From NCBI RefSeq assembly GCF_007858475.1, contig NZ_VIGX01000003.1, forward strand, positions 186,001 through 250,000: a stretch of DNA of 64,000 nt, given 5' to 3'. The stretch comes from Tsukamurella conjunctivitidis. GTDB taxonomy: Bacteria; Actinomycetota; Actinomycetes; Mycobacteriales; Mycobacteriaceae. The notes under the pieces are model-generated. The model saw only the letters and a list, made by a program, of their open reading frames with translations. It was not told where the DNA came from and ran no database searches. The stretch's first letter is position 1, and the number at the start of each line of letters is the position of its first letter. Shown here in pieces: positions 1-7,743 of the stretch. Made by a program: the position numbers and the translations under genes.

Positions 1-79
1 GTCGGTTCGGGCCCGGAACGCGCCTCGAGCAGCGGTGTAAGGTTCACCACAACACCACCGTTTGCGACCCGGAGGATTC

Positions 80-1882
80 GTGCGCGAGATCAGCGTTCCC
101 GCCAACTACACCATCGACCCCTCGGCCTCCACGGTCGACGTCGTCTTCGATGTGGCCCGCACGGACCCGGACAGTGTCCGGATCAAGCGACTGGTCGCGG
201 GTACCTGGGAACCGGTGACCTCGAAGCAGTACGAACAGGAGATCCTGGGCGTCGCGAAGGGCCTGGTGGCCCAGGGGGTCAAGCCGGGCGACCGAGTCGC
301 GCTGGTCTCGTCGACCCGGTACGAGTGGCCGCTCATCGACTTCGCGATCTGGGCCGTCGGCGCCGTCACCGTGCCCGTCTACGAGACCAGCTCCTCGGGG
401 CAGATCGACTGGATCCTCGAGGATTCCGATGCCGTCCTGATGATCATCGAGGGGCCCAAGCAGGCCGCGGAGATCGCCGAACTGAAGGACCTGCACAAGG
501 TGCAGCGCGTCCTGCAGATCGAGCCGAAGGACGGGGAGAAGGGCGCCGTCGAGACGCTCACCGCCGAGGGCGCCGGGGTGACCGACGAGCAGGTGCACGC
601 CGGCCGCGCGGAGGTGAAGGCCGACGACCTCGCCACGCTGATCTACACCTCGGGCACCACAGGCCGGCCCAAGGGCTGCGAGCTCATGCACTCGAACCTC
701 ATGAGCGAGGCCGAGGCCATCCTCGCCTCGCCCTTCGGCGACGCGATCCGCGGCGGCTCGAACGTCATGTTCCTTCCGCTGGCGCACGTTCTGGCCCGCG
801 CCGTGAACATCGCCTGCTTCAAGGGCGGCGCCGTGGTCGGCCACTTCAACGACACCAAGAACCTGGTGCCGCAGTTCTCGATCTTCCAGCCGACGCTGAT
901 CCTCTCGGTGCCGCGCGTCTTCGAGAAGGTCTTCGTCTCCGCGCAGCAGAGCGCCGTCGACGGCGGCAAGGGCAAGATCTTCGACGCCGCCGTGCAGACG
1001 GCCATCGAGTACAGCCAGGCACAGGACTCGGGCGGCGCCGGACTCATCCTCAAGGCCAAGCACGCATTGTTCGACAAGCTGGTCTACGGCAAGCTCAAGG
1101 CCGCGCTCGGCGGGAACTGCAAGGTGGCGATCTCGGGCGGCGCCCCCCTGGGCGCGCGCCTCGGTCACTTCTTCCGCGGCGTCGGCATCACCGTGATGGA
1201 GGGCTACGGCCTCACCGAGACCACCGCTGCCATCACCGTGAACGTGGCGGGAGCGCAGAAGATCGGCACCGTCGGACGGCCGCTGGCCGGGCAGGCCGCG
1301 AAGATCGCCGAGGACGGTGAGATCCTGCTCAAGGGCTCCGTGGTCTTCCGCGGCTACTGGCGCAACGAGGAGGCCACCAAGGCCTCGCTCGAAGACGGCT
1401 GGTTCCACACCGGCGATCTGGGGTCGATCGACGACGACGGCTTCCTGTCGATCACCGGCCGCAAGAAGGAGCTCATCGTCACGGCGGGCGGCAAGAACGT
1501 CTCCCCCGCCGGCCTCGAGGACGCGCTGCGCAGCAACCCGCTGATCTCGCAGGCCATGGTCGTGGGCGACGCACAGCCCTTCATCGCCGCGCTCGTCACC
1601 ATCGATCCCGAGGCGTTCCCGCAGTGGAAGGCCGCGAACGGCAAGCCCGAGGCGGCCACCGTCTCCGAGTTGCGCAACGACCCCGACCTGCTGGCCGAGA
1701 TCGACAAGGCCGTGGCCGCGGCGAACGAGACGGTCTCCAAGGCCGAGGCCATCAAGAAGGTGCGCATCCTCCCCGAGGACTTCTCCGAGGAGACCGGCGA
1801 GATGACACCGACCATGAAGGTCAAGCGCAACGTCGTGACGCAGAAGTACGCGGACGACATCGCCGAGATCTACGCCAAGTAG
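80..1882 (+). CDS. fadD15: long-chain fatty-acid-CoA ligase, FadD15-like
   Basis: A 600-residue AMP-forming acyl-CoA synthetase, which activates fatty acids with ATP and CoA. The phosphate-binding motif YTSGTTGRPKG lies near residues 189-199, followed by YGLTET and the C-terminal hinge region containing TGDLG and GRKKELIVTAGGKN. The GTG at 80 is chosen over an in-frame TTG at 62 because GGAGGA at 71-76 is ideally placed for it and because the product then begins REISVPANYT, as in FadD15 homologues. It stands opposite pimB, as fadD15/Rv2188c do in M. tuberculosis. The acyl chain preference cannot be read from sequence. The family is certain; the FadD15 assignment rests on synteny and the N-terminus. 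Confidence 0.95.
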   Translation: MREISVPANYTIDPSASTVDVVFDVARTDPDSVRIKRLVAGTWEPVTSKQYEQEILGVAKGLVAQGVKPGDRVALVSSTRYEWPLIDFAIWAVGAVTVPVYETSSSGQIDWILEDSDAVLMIIEGPKQAAEIAELKDLHKVQRVLQIEPKDGEKGAVETLTAEGAGVTDEQVHAGRAEVKADDLATLIYTSGTTGRPKGCELMHSNLMSEAEAILASPFGDAIRGGSNVMFLPLAHVLARAVNIACFKGGAVVGHFNDTKNLVPQFSIFQPTLILSVPRVFEKVFVSAQQSAVDGGKGKIFDAAVQTAIEYSQAQDSGGAGLILKAKHALFDKLVYGKLKAALGGNCKVAISGGAPLGARLGHFFRGVGITVMEGYGLTETTAAITVNVAGAQKIGTVGRPLAGQAAKIAEDGEILLKGSVVFRGYWRNEEATKASLEDGWFHTGDLGSIDDDGFLSITGRKKELIVTAGGKNVSPAGLEDALRSNPLISQAMVVGDAQPFIAALVTIDPEAFPQWKAANGKPEAATVSELRNDPDLLAEIDKAVAAANETVSKAEAIKKVRILPEDFSEETGEMTPTMKVKRNVVTQKYADDIAEIYAK

Positions 1883-1896
1883 CCCCCCCAACGTCG

Positions 1897-1934
1897 AACC
1901 GCCGCACCGGACTCCGGTGCGGCGGTTTTCGTTT
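1897..1934 (+). terminator. intrinsic terminator after fadD15
   Basis: A 14-bp GC-rich stem (1897-1910 with 1914-1927, loop ACT) is followed by a T-rich run, 15 nt past the fadD15 stop. It sits between two convergent genes and should stop plus-strand transcription. Confidence 0.85.
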
Positions 1935-2033
1935 CTCCAGCCCGACGGTGCGCCCGCTGCCCACCTTCGGTGCGTGTCGGCGGCGACACGCAGACGCGCC
2001 GTCGCCGGATTCCACCGAGGATCGCGCCGCGGC

Positions 2034-3164
2034 TCAGTACGGGTTGAGGAGGGTCTGGAGGCGGTGGCCGAGGCGACGCCAGTCGAAGTGCTCGGCGACG
2101 AGTTCGCGCCCGCGGGCGCCCATCTTCGCGGCGCGGTCGGGGTCCGCCAGCACACCGGCCACGGCGTCCGCGATGGCCTCGACGTCGCGCCCGGGCACGA
2201 CGTGCCCCGACTCGCCCTCCCAGACGGTCTCGGGCGCGCCGCCGGAATCGCCCGCCACGACGGGTTTCCCGGTCGCGGAGGCCTCGAGGAAGACGATGCC
2301 GAGCCCCTCCACGTCGAGGCCCGCGCCGCGGGTGCGGCAGGGCATCGCGAAGACGTCGCCCAGGTTGTGGTGCGCGGCGAGCTCGTCGAACGGGACCGTT
2401 CCGGTGAAGATCACCTGCTCCTCGACGCCGACCTGCCGCACCAGCTTGTGCAGCGTCTCGGCGTAGGGCCCGCCGCCCACGATCACCAGCTTCGCTCCCG
2501 GAACCCGGGACCGGATCCGCGGCAGGGCGCGGATCAGCATGTCCTGCCCCTTGCGCGGCACCAGCCGCGAGAGGCACAGGATCACGGGCTCGTCGGCGCC
2601 GAGCCCGTACCGCGCCCGCAGTTCGGCGCGGGCGACCTCGTCGGGCTTGAAGACCTCGGTGTCGACGCCGGGCGGGAGGTGCTCCAGCGCCGCGCGCGGA
2701 CCGAAGGCCGCGGCGAACCTCCCGCGGGTGTACTTGCTGACGTAGGTGGTGACGTCCGTGGTGTCGCCGATGCGGCGCAGGCAGGCACGCGAGGGCGGGA
2801 GCATCGACCAGCCGACCTCGTGGCCGTGGGTGGAGGCGACGGTGCGCAGTGCGCCGGCGTCCTTGAGCGGGGCGCCGAGCAGCGCCAGCGGCGCGGCGGC
2901 ACCGAACCAGACGGTCTCGATGTCGCGGGCGCGCACCAGATCCCGGGCGCGGGAGAAGGCATCGGGTGTGGGCAGCAGCAGCGTGGTCGGATGACGGACC
3001 ACCTCGAAGGGCTGCGCGGCGTCGTACTCCTCGCTACCGCGCCACCGGGAGGCGTACACGACGAGTTCGTCGGCGGGCAGCTGCCGAACGAACGCCTGGA
3101 GGTAGGTCTGGATGCCGCCGGGGCGGGGCGGGAAGTCGTTGGTGACCAGCAGCGTGCGCGGCAT
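2034..3164 (-). CDS. pimB: GDP-mannose-dependent phosphatidylinositol monomannoside mannosyltransferase
   Basis: A 376-residue GT-B glycosyltransferase (GT4 family) that by homology adds the second mannose to phosphatidylinositol monomannoside at the inner face of the membrane, an early step towards PIM2, lipomannan and lipoarabinomannan. The N-terminus PRTLLVTNDFPPRPGGIQ is the typical acceptor-side loop, and EGLGIVFLE near the C-terminus is the retaining E-X7-E motif that contacts the sugar nucleotide. ATG 3164 is preferred over TTG 3173 because it matches homologues and because TAGGCT at 3173-3178 ends 8 nt upstream, which suggests a leaderless mRNA. It lies 15 nt downstream of an NlpC/P60 gene, so read-through transcription is also possible. 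Confidence 0.93.
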   Translation of the reverse strand: MPRTLLVTNDFPPRPGGIQTYLQAFVRQLPADELVVYASRWRGSEEYDAAQPFEVVRHPTTLLLPTPDAFSRARDLVRARDIETVWFGAAAPLALLGAPLKDAGALRTVASTHGHEVGWSMLPPSRACLRRIGDTTDVTTYVSKYTRGRFAAAFGPRAALEHLPPGVDTEVFKPDEVARAELRARYGLGADEPVILCLSRLVPRKGQDMLIRALPRIRSRVPGAKLVIVGGGPYAETLHKLVRQVGVEEQVIFTGTVPFDELAAHHNLGDVFAMPCRTRGAGLDVEGLGIVFLEASATGKPVVAGDSGGAPETVWEGESGHVVPGRDVEAIADAVAGVLADPDRAAKMGARGRELVAEHFDWRRLGHRLQTLLNPY

Positions 3165-3172
3165 GGTGCCCA

Positions 3173-3178
3173 AGCCTA
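3173..3178 (-). promoter_or_regulatory. -10 box of a probable leaderless pimB promoter
   Basis: TAGGCT on the minus strand, 8 nt before the pimB ATG. No Shine-Dalgarno sequence is visible for pimB. Confidence 0.5.
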
Positions 3179-3179
3179 G

Positions 3180-4223
3180 CTAGTAGCGCACCGCCGAGTT
3201 GTACGGGCCCGCCGCGTCGATCGGCACGACCTGCACGGGCACGCCGAAGGTGGAGGCGTGCACGACCTTCCCGTCACCGACGTACATGCCGACGTGCGTG
3301 GCGGCCGAGTAGTAGACGATGATGTCGCCCGGCTGCAGCTCGCTGCGGGAGACCTGGCGCCCGCCGTTGAGCTGTGCCTGCGAGGTGCGCGGCAGCGACT
3401 TGCCGGACTGCTGGTACGCCCACACCATGAGCCCCGAGCAGTCGAACTGGCCGGGCCCGGTGCCGCCCCACGCGTACGGGCTGCCGACGCGGGTGAGCGC
3501 GGCCCGCACCGCGGCGAGCTCGGCGGTGCTCCCCGGCGGCACCTTGCTCGGGTCGAAGGGCGTGGGCGGGCCGATCAGGGTCTGCCGCTGCGCGCCGGTG
3601 AGCCGGTCGTAGATCGCCTTGATCCGGGCGATCTCCTGCGCCAGCCGCGACTTCTTCTGCTTGAGATCGGCGGCCTTGCGCTCGGCCTCGGCGCGGGTGT
3701 TCTCGGCCGACTTCGAGGCCTCGGCGGCCCGGTTGGCCGCGGACTCGGCGGCGGACTTCGACTTCTTGTAGGCGTCGACGGTGCTGACGACGTCGCGGTT
3801 GATGAAGTCGAGCGTCGACATCTGATCGAGCATCTGCTGCGGCGAATCGCTGACGAGCAGCGCATAGGTGCGGTTGGTGCGCGCGCCCTTGTAATTGGCG
3901 ACGACGACCGCGTCGATCTGCGGCTGCAGTGCCGCCTGTCGGGCTTGCACGGCGGCGACCTCACGCTTCGCGGCCACCAGCGTGGCATCGGCGGCGCGCT
4001 TGGCGGCGGTCGCCTTCTCGGCGTCCTCCTGCGCGGCCTTCGCGGCCTCGTTGGTGCCGGAGGCCTGCTCCGACAGAGCCTCGTACTGCTTCAGGGCGGC
4101 ATCGGCGGTATCGGGATCCGCGGTCGCGCTGCCGACCACGGTCAGCCCGGCCACCAGGGCGAGTGCCGCCGACGCGGCGGAACCGCGCAGCACCAGGGAA
4201 CGGGAGGGGGAGGTCGATGACAC
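3180..4223 (-). CDS. secreted NlpC/P60 peptidoglycan endopeptidase with coiled-coil N-terminus (RipC/Rv2190c-like)
   Basis: A 347-residue exported wall hydrolase. The N-terminus has an arginine followed by a hydrophobic stretch (roughly residues 10-30) ending in SATA, a signal peptide. Residues of about 40-190 are rich in Ala, Lys and Glu with heptad character, a coiled coil of the kind that places such enzymes under FtsEX-type control in relatives. The catalytic domain occupies the last 120 residues: Cys in FDCSGL, His in THVGMYVG and a third polar residue in VVHAS, cutting peptide stems of peptidoglycan. GTG 4223 is chosen because longer in-frame starts would put a non-signal segment ahead of the signal peptide, and AAGGAC lies upstream. 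It is probably co-transcribed with the NlpC/P60 gene just upstream. Confidence 0.9.
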   Translation of the reverse strand: MSSTSPSRSLVLRGSAASAALALVAGLTVVGSATADPDTADAALKQYEALSEQASGTNEAAKAAQEDAEKATAAKRAADATLVAAKREVAAVQARQAALQPQIDAVVVANYKGARTNRTYALLVSDSPQQMLDQMSTLDFINRDVVSTVDAYKKSKSAAESAANRAAEASKSAENTRAEAERKAADLKQKKSRLAQEIARIKAIYDRLTGAQRQTLIGPPTPFDPSKVPPGSTAELAAVRAALTRVGSPYAWGGTGPGQFDCSGLMVWAYQQSGKSLPRTSQAQLNGGRQVSRSELQPGDIIVYYSAATHVGMYVGDGKVVHASTFGVPVQVVPIDAAGPYNSAVRY

Positions 4224-4283
4224 GGCCGAGCAGGTCCTTCCAAGCTGGAGCACGATTGCGAACGCAATCACTGCCAGGTTACG

Positions 4284-4949
4284 TCAGTAACGACGAGCGG
4301 AGTAGACCGACATCTCGTTGAGCGGGCTCACCTTGACCGGCGTGCCGTAGTTCACCGAGTGCACGACCTTGCCGTTGCCGATGTACAGGGCGGCGTGGCT
4401 GCCGCCGTTGTAGATCACGATATCGCCGGCCTGCAGGTCGGAGATCGGAACCGACCGGCCACCGCCGAGCTGGCCGTAGCTGTCACGCGGGACGGTGATC
4501 CCGGCCTGCTTCATGGACCAGTAGACGAGGCCCGAGCAGTCGAACGAGTTGGGGCCGGCGGAGCCGTACGAGTAGGGCAGACCCGTGCGCGACAGCGCGG
4601 CCTGCACGACCTTGGCCTTCGCACCGCCCGGCTGCGCACCGGCGACGGTGGTGACGCCCGGCTTCGGGGCGACGGAGATGCCGCTGACGACGTTGGGGCG
4701 GGCGGCGGTGGTGCGCGAGGTGACACCTGCCGCGGGCTTCGCCTGGCCGGCGGCCGGAGCGGGCTGCGCCTTCGGCGCGGGGGCGGGCTTCGCCTTCGGC
4801 GCGACGGGCGCCGGCGCGGCGGGGGCGGGCGCTGCGAAAGCGGCCGTGGGGGCCGCGAGCGTACCGATGGTCACGGCGCCCGCTGCAAGGGCACCGCGCG
4901 CGACGGTGGCACCCCGGCTGGGCTGCGGCTGAAGTCGGTGTTTCGCCAC
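4284..4949 (-). CDS. secreted NlpC/P60 endopeptidase with Ala/Pro-rich linker, under a c-di-AMP riboswitch
   Basis: A 221-residue exported NlpC/P60 hydrolase. The signal peptide ends at AFAAP (about residue 40), followed by an Ala-Pro-Lys linker of about 70 residues typical of wall-spanning proteins, then the catalytic domain with FDCSGLVYW (nucleophile Cys), SHAALYIG (His) and VVHSVNYG. It ends in VYSARRY, much like the VRY end of its downstream neighbour, so the two are paralogues of one hydrolase type. Start GTG 4949 has AGGAG about 10 nt upstream. The 5' leader is a ydaO-type riboswitch, so expression should follow c-di-AMP, a signal tied to wall and osmotic state. Confidence 0.9.
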   Translation of the reverse strand: MAKHRLQPQPSRGATVARGALAAGAVTIGTLAAPTAAFAAPAPAAPAPVAPKAKPAPAPKAQPAPAAGQAKPAAGVTSRTTAARPNVVSGISVAPKPGVTTVAGAQPGGAKAKVVQAALSRTGLPYSYGSAGPNSFDCSGLVYWSMKQAGITVPRDSYGQLGGGRSVPISDLQAGDIVIYNGGSHAALYIGNGKVVHSVNYGTPVKVSPLNEMSVYSARRY

Positions 4950-4983
4950 GAAGCGATTCTCCTAAGTTTCTTCCCGACCGCCG

Positions 4984-5113
4984 ACCGAGTTAGCTGACGG
5001 GTTCGGGCGAGGAAGATGCCCTACCCCGGAGGCGTGAGCCTCCGGCGATTCACCCCGGATAACGCGTGTGGGTCCCCGGCGAGGCCTCGCGGCCTCTTAG
5101 GCGGTGACCTCGG
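4984..5113 (-). ncRNA. c-di-AMP (ydaO/yuaA class) riboswitch
   Basis: Read on the minus strand, the leader contains the conserved blocks of this class in the correct order: a GGGGACCCA block near 5063-5075, GGGGUGAAUC near 5050, a variable GC hairpin (CCGGAGGC...GCCUCCGG), AGGGCAUCUUCC, and the signature CGAACCCGUCAGCUAAC near 4987-5008. CCGAG at 5109-5113 can pair with CUCGG at 4984-4988 to close the aptamer. It ends about 35 nt before the GTG of an NlpC/P60 gene. In actinobacteria this class precedes wall-hydrolase genes and usually switches them off when c-di-AMP is high; the direction here is inferred. Confidence 0.92.
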
Positions 5114-5234
5114 GAGACGGGGCGGCTTTCGCCCCGGGCACCTCCGCAAGGTCTCAGAAAGATTACGAAACGGAAACGCGCCTGTCTAGCCGGACGCGCC
5201 GGGGCGCCACCCCGAGGTTCCCCCGAGACACCCC

Positions 5235-5480
5235 TTATCCGGCTTGTTTCGCCTGGTCAGGGACAACCCTGAGACGCGGCAACATTCCCTCGTTCGCGAA
5301 CGCCGCGATCGCGTCACTCAGGCCCGGCTCGACCGTGACCGCAGGGCTTCCGGCGCCGTCCGCGGCGCCCGGCACGGCCGGCGCCGCCACCACGACCGGG
5401 CCGAGGAGGAAGCCCACGGAGCAGTCGCCGCAGGCGCGGGGCTTGGCGGGGCAGGTGGAGCAGTCGACGTGCAGTGTCAT
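5235..5480 (-). CDS. small protein with N-terminal CX2CX6CX2C motif, function unknown
   Basis: An 81-residue protein whose first 20 residues hold four cysteines (C7, C10, C17, C20) spaced CX2C-X6-CX2C, a pattern that could bind zinc or an Fe-S cluster. The middle is hydrophobic (GFLLGPVVVAAPAVPGA) and the C-terminus is amphipathic and charged. ATG 5480 is preceded by AAGGGA at 8 nt. It is transcribed divergently from a DEDD/GIY-YIG nuclease, and its promoter at 5519-5541 matches the RecA-independent DNA-damage promoter consensus, which suggests a role in the damage response. It reads towards the riboswitch-controlled wall hydrolases. I do not recognise a named family. Confidence 0.8.
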   Translation of the reverse strand: MTLHVDCSTCPAKPRACGDCSVGFLLGPVVVAAPAVPGAADGAGSPAVTVEPGLSDAIAAFANEGMLPRLRVVPDQAKQAG

Positions 5481-5518
5481 GGCGTTGTCCCTTCGGGGCC
5501 GGGGTCGTGATGTCGGCG

Positions 5519-5541
5519 ACGCTAATCGCGGCCACCGACAA
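5519..5541 (-). promoter_or_regulatory. RecA-independent DNA-damage (PafBC/RecA-NDp type) promoter of the four-cysteine protein
   Basis: On the minus strand TTGTCGGTG (5541-5533), exactly 8 nt, then TAGCGT (5524-5519). This fits the mycobacterial consensus tTGTCRGTG-N8-TANNNT at every defined position. It would give a leader of about 30 nt with the ribosome binding site. Confidence 0.75.
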
Positions 5542-5544
5542 CTT

Positions 5545-5560
5545 TCGAGTGCGCGTTCGG
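5545..5560 (+). promoter_or_regulatory. weak LexA (SOS)-box-like sequence
   Basis: TCGAGT-GCGC-GTTCGG resembles the actinobacterial SOS box TCGAAC-N4-GTTCGA with three mismatches. It lies between the two divergent damage promoters. The mismatches make LexA binding doubtful. Confidence 0.3.
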
Positions 5561-5571
5561 GCGGCGGAAAC

Positions 5572-5594
5572 CTGTCGGTGGGGTGTTCTACGGT
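5572..5594 (+). promoter_or_regulatory. RecA-independent DNA-damage (PafBC/RecA-NDp type) promoter of the nuclease gene
   Basis: CTGTCGGTG (5572-5580), exactly 8 nt, then TACGGT (5589-5594), which ends 6 nt before ATG 5601. It matches tTGTCRGTG-N8-TANNNT except for the first, weakly conserved base, and implies a leaderless transcript. Confidence 0.75.
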
Positions 5595-5600
5595 CGCCGC

Positions 5601-7430
5601 ATGCAGCTCAGCCTGGACGATTGCGAGACGGGCACCGTCGACCCGCCCCTGAGGGAGGTGACGTTCGTCGTGGTCGACCTGGAGACCACGGGCGGCTCGC
5701 CGCGCGGTGGGGACGCGATCACCGAGATCGGTGCGGTCAAGGTGCGCGGCGGCGAGGTCCTGGGCGAGTTCGCCACGCTGGTCGACCCCGGCTGCGGCAT
5801 CTCCCCGCACATCACCCACCTCACCGGTATCACGACCGCGATGGTCACGGGCGCGCCGCGGATCGAGTCCGTCCTCCCCTCGTTCCTCGAGTTCGCGCAC
5901 GGCGCCGTCCTGGTGGCGCACAACGCCAGATTCGACCTCGGGTTCCTCAAGGCCGCAGCGGCGGCCACCGGTACGCCGTGGCCGAAGCCGGCGTCGTTGT
6001 GCACGGTCCAGCTGGCCCGGCGCGTGCTCACCCGGGACGAGGCGCCGTCGGTCAAGCTCAGCGAGCTCGCCCGACTGTTCCGCACCGAGACCACCCCCAA
6101 CCACCGCGCTCTCGACGACGCGCGGGCCACCGTCGAGGTGCTGCACGGGCTGATCGGCCGGGTGGGCAACCTCGGCATCGGCACACTCGGCGAGTTGCGC
6201 GGCCACCTGCCGTCGGTCACCCCGCAGCAGCGGGCGAAGCGTCACCTCGCGGATCCATTGCCGGATCGCCCCGGCGTCTACCTGTTCCGCGGCCCCGGGA
6301 ACGAGGTGCTGTACGTCGGCACATCGGGCGACCTGCGCCGGCGCGTGCGCAGCTACTTCACGTCGGGCGAGACGCGGGGCCGGATCAAGGAGATGGTCGC
6401 CCTCGCGGAGCGCGTCGACCACGTGGAGTGCGCGCACGCACTCGAGGCCGCCGCGCGGGAGCTGCGCCTCATCGCCGCGCACACTCCCCCGTACAACCGC
6501 CGGTCGAAGTACCCCAAGCGCGGCTGGTGGATCTGCCTCACGGCCGAGGCCTTCCCCCGGCTCGCCGTGAAGCGCTCCGCGCCGGCGGGAGCCGCGTGCA
6601 TCGGGCCGGTGCGCTCGCGGTCCGACGCGGCGGACCTCGCGGAACTGCTCGCCGAGACGTGCGGCCTCCGCACGTGCACCACCCGTCTGCGGGCCGGGGC
6701 GCTCCACACGTGCGCTCTGGGGCCCGACGGTGCGCGCCCCCTCGGCGGATGCTGTGCCTCCGTCGCGGAGCCCGAGCCCGCGGCGCTGTACCGGTTACGG
6801 GCCGACCGGGCGGCGGCGGCGCTCTCCGGGCGCTCGTCCGAGGTCTTCGCCGCACTGGAGGAGCGCCTGGCGGCGCTCGCCGAGCGGGAGTTCTTCGAGT
6901 CGGCGGCCCGGCTGCGCGACCGCGCCGCCCGCCTCGTGGACGCGGTGGCCCGATCGCACGCACTCGTCGCCTTCGCCGACGTGCCGGAGCTGTCCATCGC
7001 CCACCCGGACGGCGCGGGCGGGTGGGAGCTGTCGATCGTGCGGCACGGACGGCTCGCAGCGGCCGGCGTCGCGCCGCGGGGCGTGCCGCCGATGCCGGTC
7101 TTCGACCGCCTGCGCTCGGCCGCGGAATCCGTCTACGAGGCGGGCGGCGACCCGCTGGCGGCCCCCGACGTCCCCGACACCCTCTTCCCCGCCGACACCC
7201 TGCACGGCGCCAGCCCGGAGGAGGCGTCCCTCCTGCGCCGATGGGCACTGCGCCCCGGCACGCGCATCGTGGACGTCCAGGGCGTCTGGGGCGAACCGCT
7301 GGCCGGCGCCGGGCGCTGGCTCGAGTGGGCCGGACGCGCCGCAGAGGCGGGTCGCGACGCCCGCTCGGCGGCGGCGCATCCCCGCGGGCCCGCCAGGCAA
7401 TACAGTGAGGGGGCCACGCACGCCGCGTGA
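5601..7430 (+). CDS. DEDD-family 3'-5' exonuclease fused to a UvrC-like GIY-YIG endonuclease domain
   Basis: A 609-residue DNA-repair-type nuclease, counterpart of M. tuberculosis Rv2191. The N-terminal third is a DnaQ-like exonuclease: FVVVDLETTGG (Exo I), VAHNARFDLGFL (Exo II) and HRALDDARAT (Exo III), about residues 15-180. A GIY-YIG domain follows (DRPGVYLFRG...VLYVGTSGDLRRRVRSYF, about residues 215-310), as in the N-terminus of UvrC or the stand-alone Cho. The C-terminal half has a cysteine-containing region (CTTRLRAGALHTC, GGCC) and no further motif I can name; the RNase H-like half of UvrC is not evident. ATG 5601 is favoured by the damage-type -10 box 6 nt upstream. The GIY-YIG domain should nick damaged DNA and the DEDD domain trim it; this is inference. 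Confidence 0.9.
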   Translation: MQLSLDDCETGTVDPPLREVTFVVVDLETTGGSPRGGDAITEIGAVKVRGGEVLGEFATLVDPGCGISPHITHLTGITTAMVTGAPRIESVLPSFLEFAHGAVLVAHNARFDLGFLKAAAAATGTPWPKPASLCTVQLARRVLTRDEAPSVKLSELARLFRTETTPNHRALDDARATVEVLHGLIGRVGNLGIGTLGELRGHLPSVTPQQRAKRHLADPLPDRPGVYLFRGPGNEVLYVGTSGDLRRRVRSYFTSGETRGRIKEMVALAERVDHVECAHALEAAARELRLIAAHTPPYNRRSKYPKRGWWICLTAEAFPRLAVKRSAPAGAACIGPVRSRSDAADLAELLAETCGLRTCTTRLRAGALHTCALGPDGARPLGGCCASVAEPEPAALYRLRADRAAAALSGRSSEVFAALEERLAALAEREFFESAARLRDRAARLVDAVARSHALVAFADVPELSIAHPDGAGGWELSIVRHGRLAAAGVAPRGVPPMPVFDRLRSAAESVYEAGGDPLAAPDVPDTLFPADTLHGASPEEASLLRRWALRPGTRIVDVQGVWGEPLAGAGRWLEWAGRAAEAGRDARSAAAHPRGPARQYSEGATHAA

Positions 7431-7463
7431 GCGCCAGCGTCAGCTCGACCGGAAGGCCCCGCA

Positions 7464-7739
7464 GTGATCACCGCGATCGTCCTCATCAATGCCGACGTGC
7501 ACCGCATCCCCGAGACCGCGCAGGCCGTCGCGAACATCGAAGGCGTGACCGAGGTGTACTCCTGCGCCGGCGATATCGACCTCATCGCGAAGGTGCGCGT
7601 CCGCGAGCACGATCAGATCGCCGAAGTGGTGACCGAGAAGATCAACCGCCTCGACGGTGTGGCGAGCACGTCCACTCACATCGCCTTCCGCGAGTACGCC
7701 TCGGCGGACATCGACGCCGGCTTCGACATCGGGAACTGA
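7464..7739 (+). CDS. stand-alone Lrp/AsnC ligand-binding (RAM) domain protein
   Basis: A 91-residue protein that corresponds only to the C-terminal ligand-sensing domain of Lrp/AsnC regulators and has no helix-turn-helix. The pattern (VLINADVHRIPETAQAVANIEGVTEVYSCAGDIDLIAKV...INRLDGVASTSTHIAF) is the beta-alpha-beta-beta-alpha-beta fold that dimerises and binds amino acids between subunits. It starts at GTG 7464 with GGAAGG 8 nt upstream. It ends 4 nt from the convergent stop of the next gene. Such stand-alone domains may modulate full-length Lrp proteins; no target can be read here. Confidence 0.85.
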   Translation: MITAIVLINADVHRIPETAQAVANIEGVTEVYSCAGDIDLIAKVRVREHDQIAEVVTEKINRLDGVASTSTHIAFREYASADIDAGFDIGN

Positions 7740-7743
7740 TCGC

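Noticed and set aside
44-2155. 703-codon minus-strand frame opposite fadD15
   Set aside because: It lies wholly across fadD15, shows no domain and has the low-complexity composition expected of an antisense frame in high-GC DNA.
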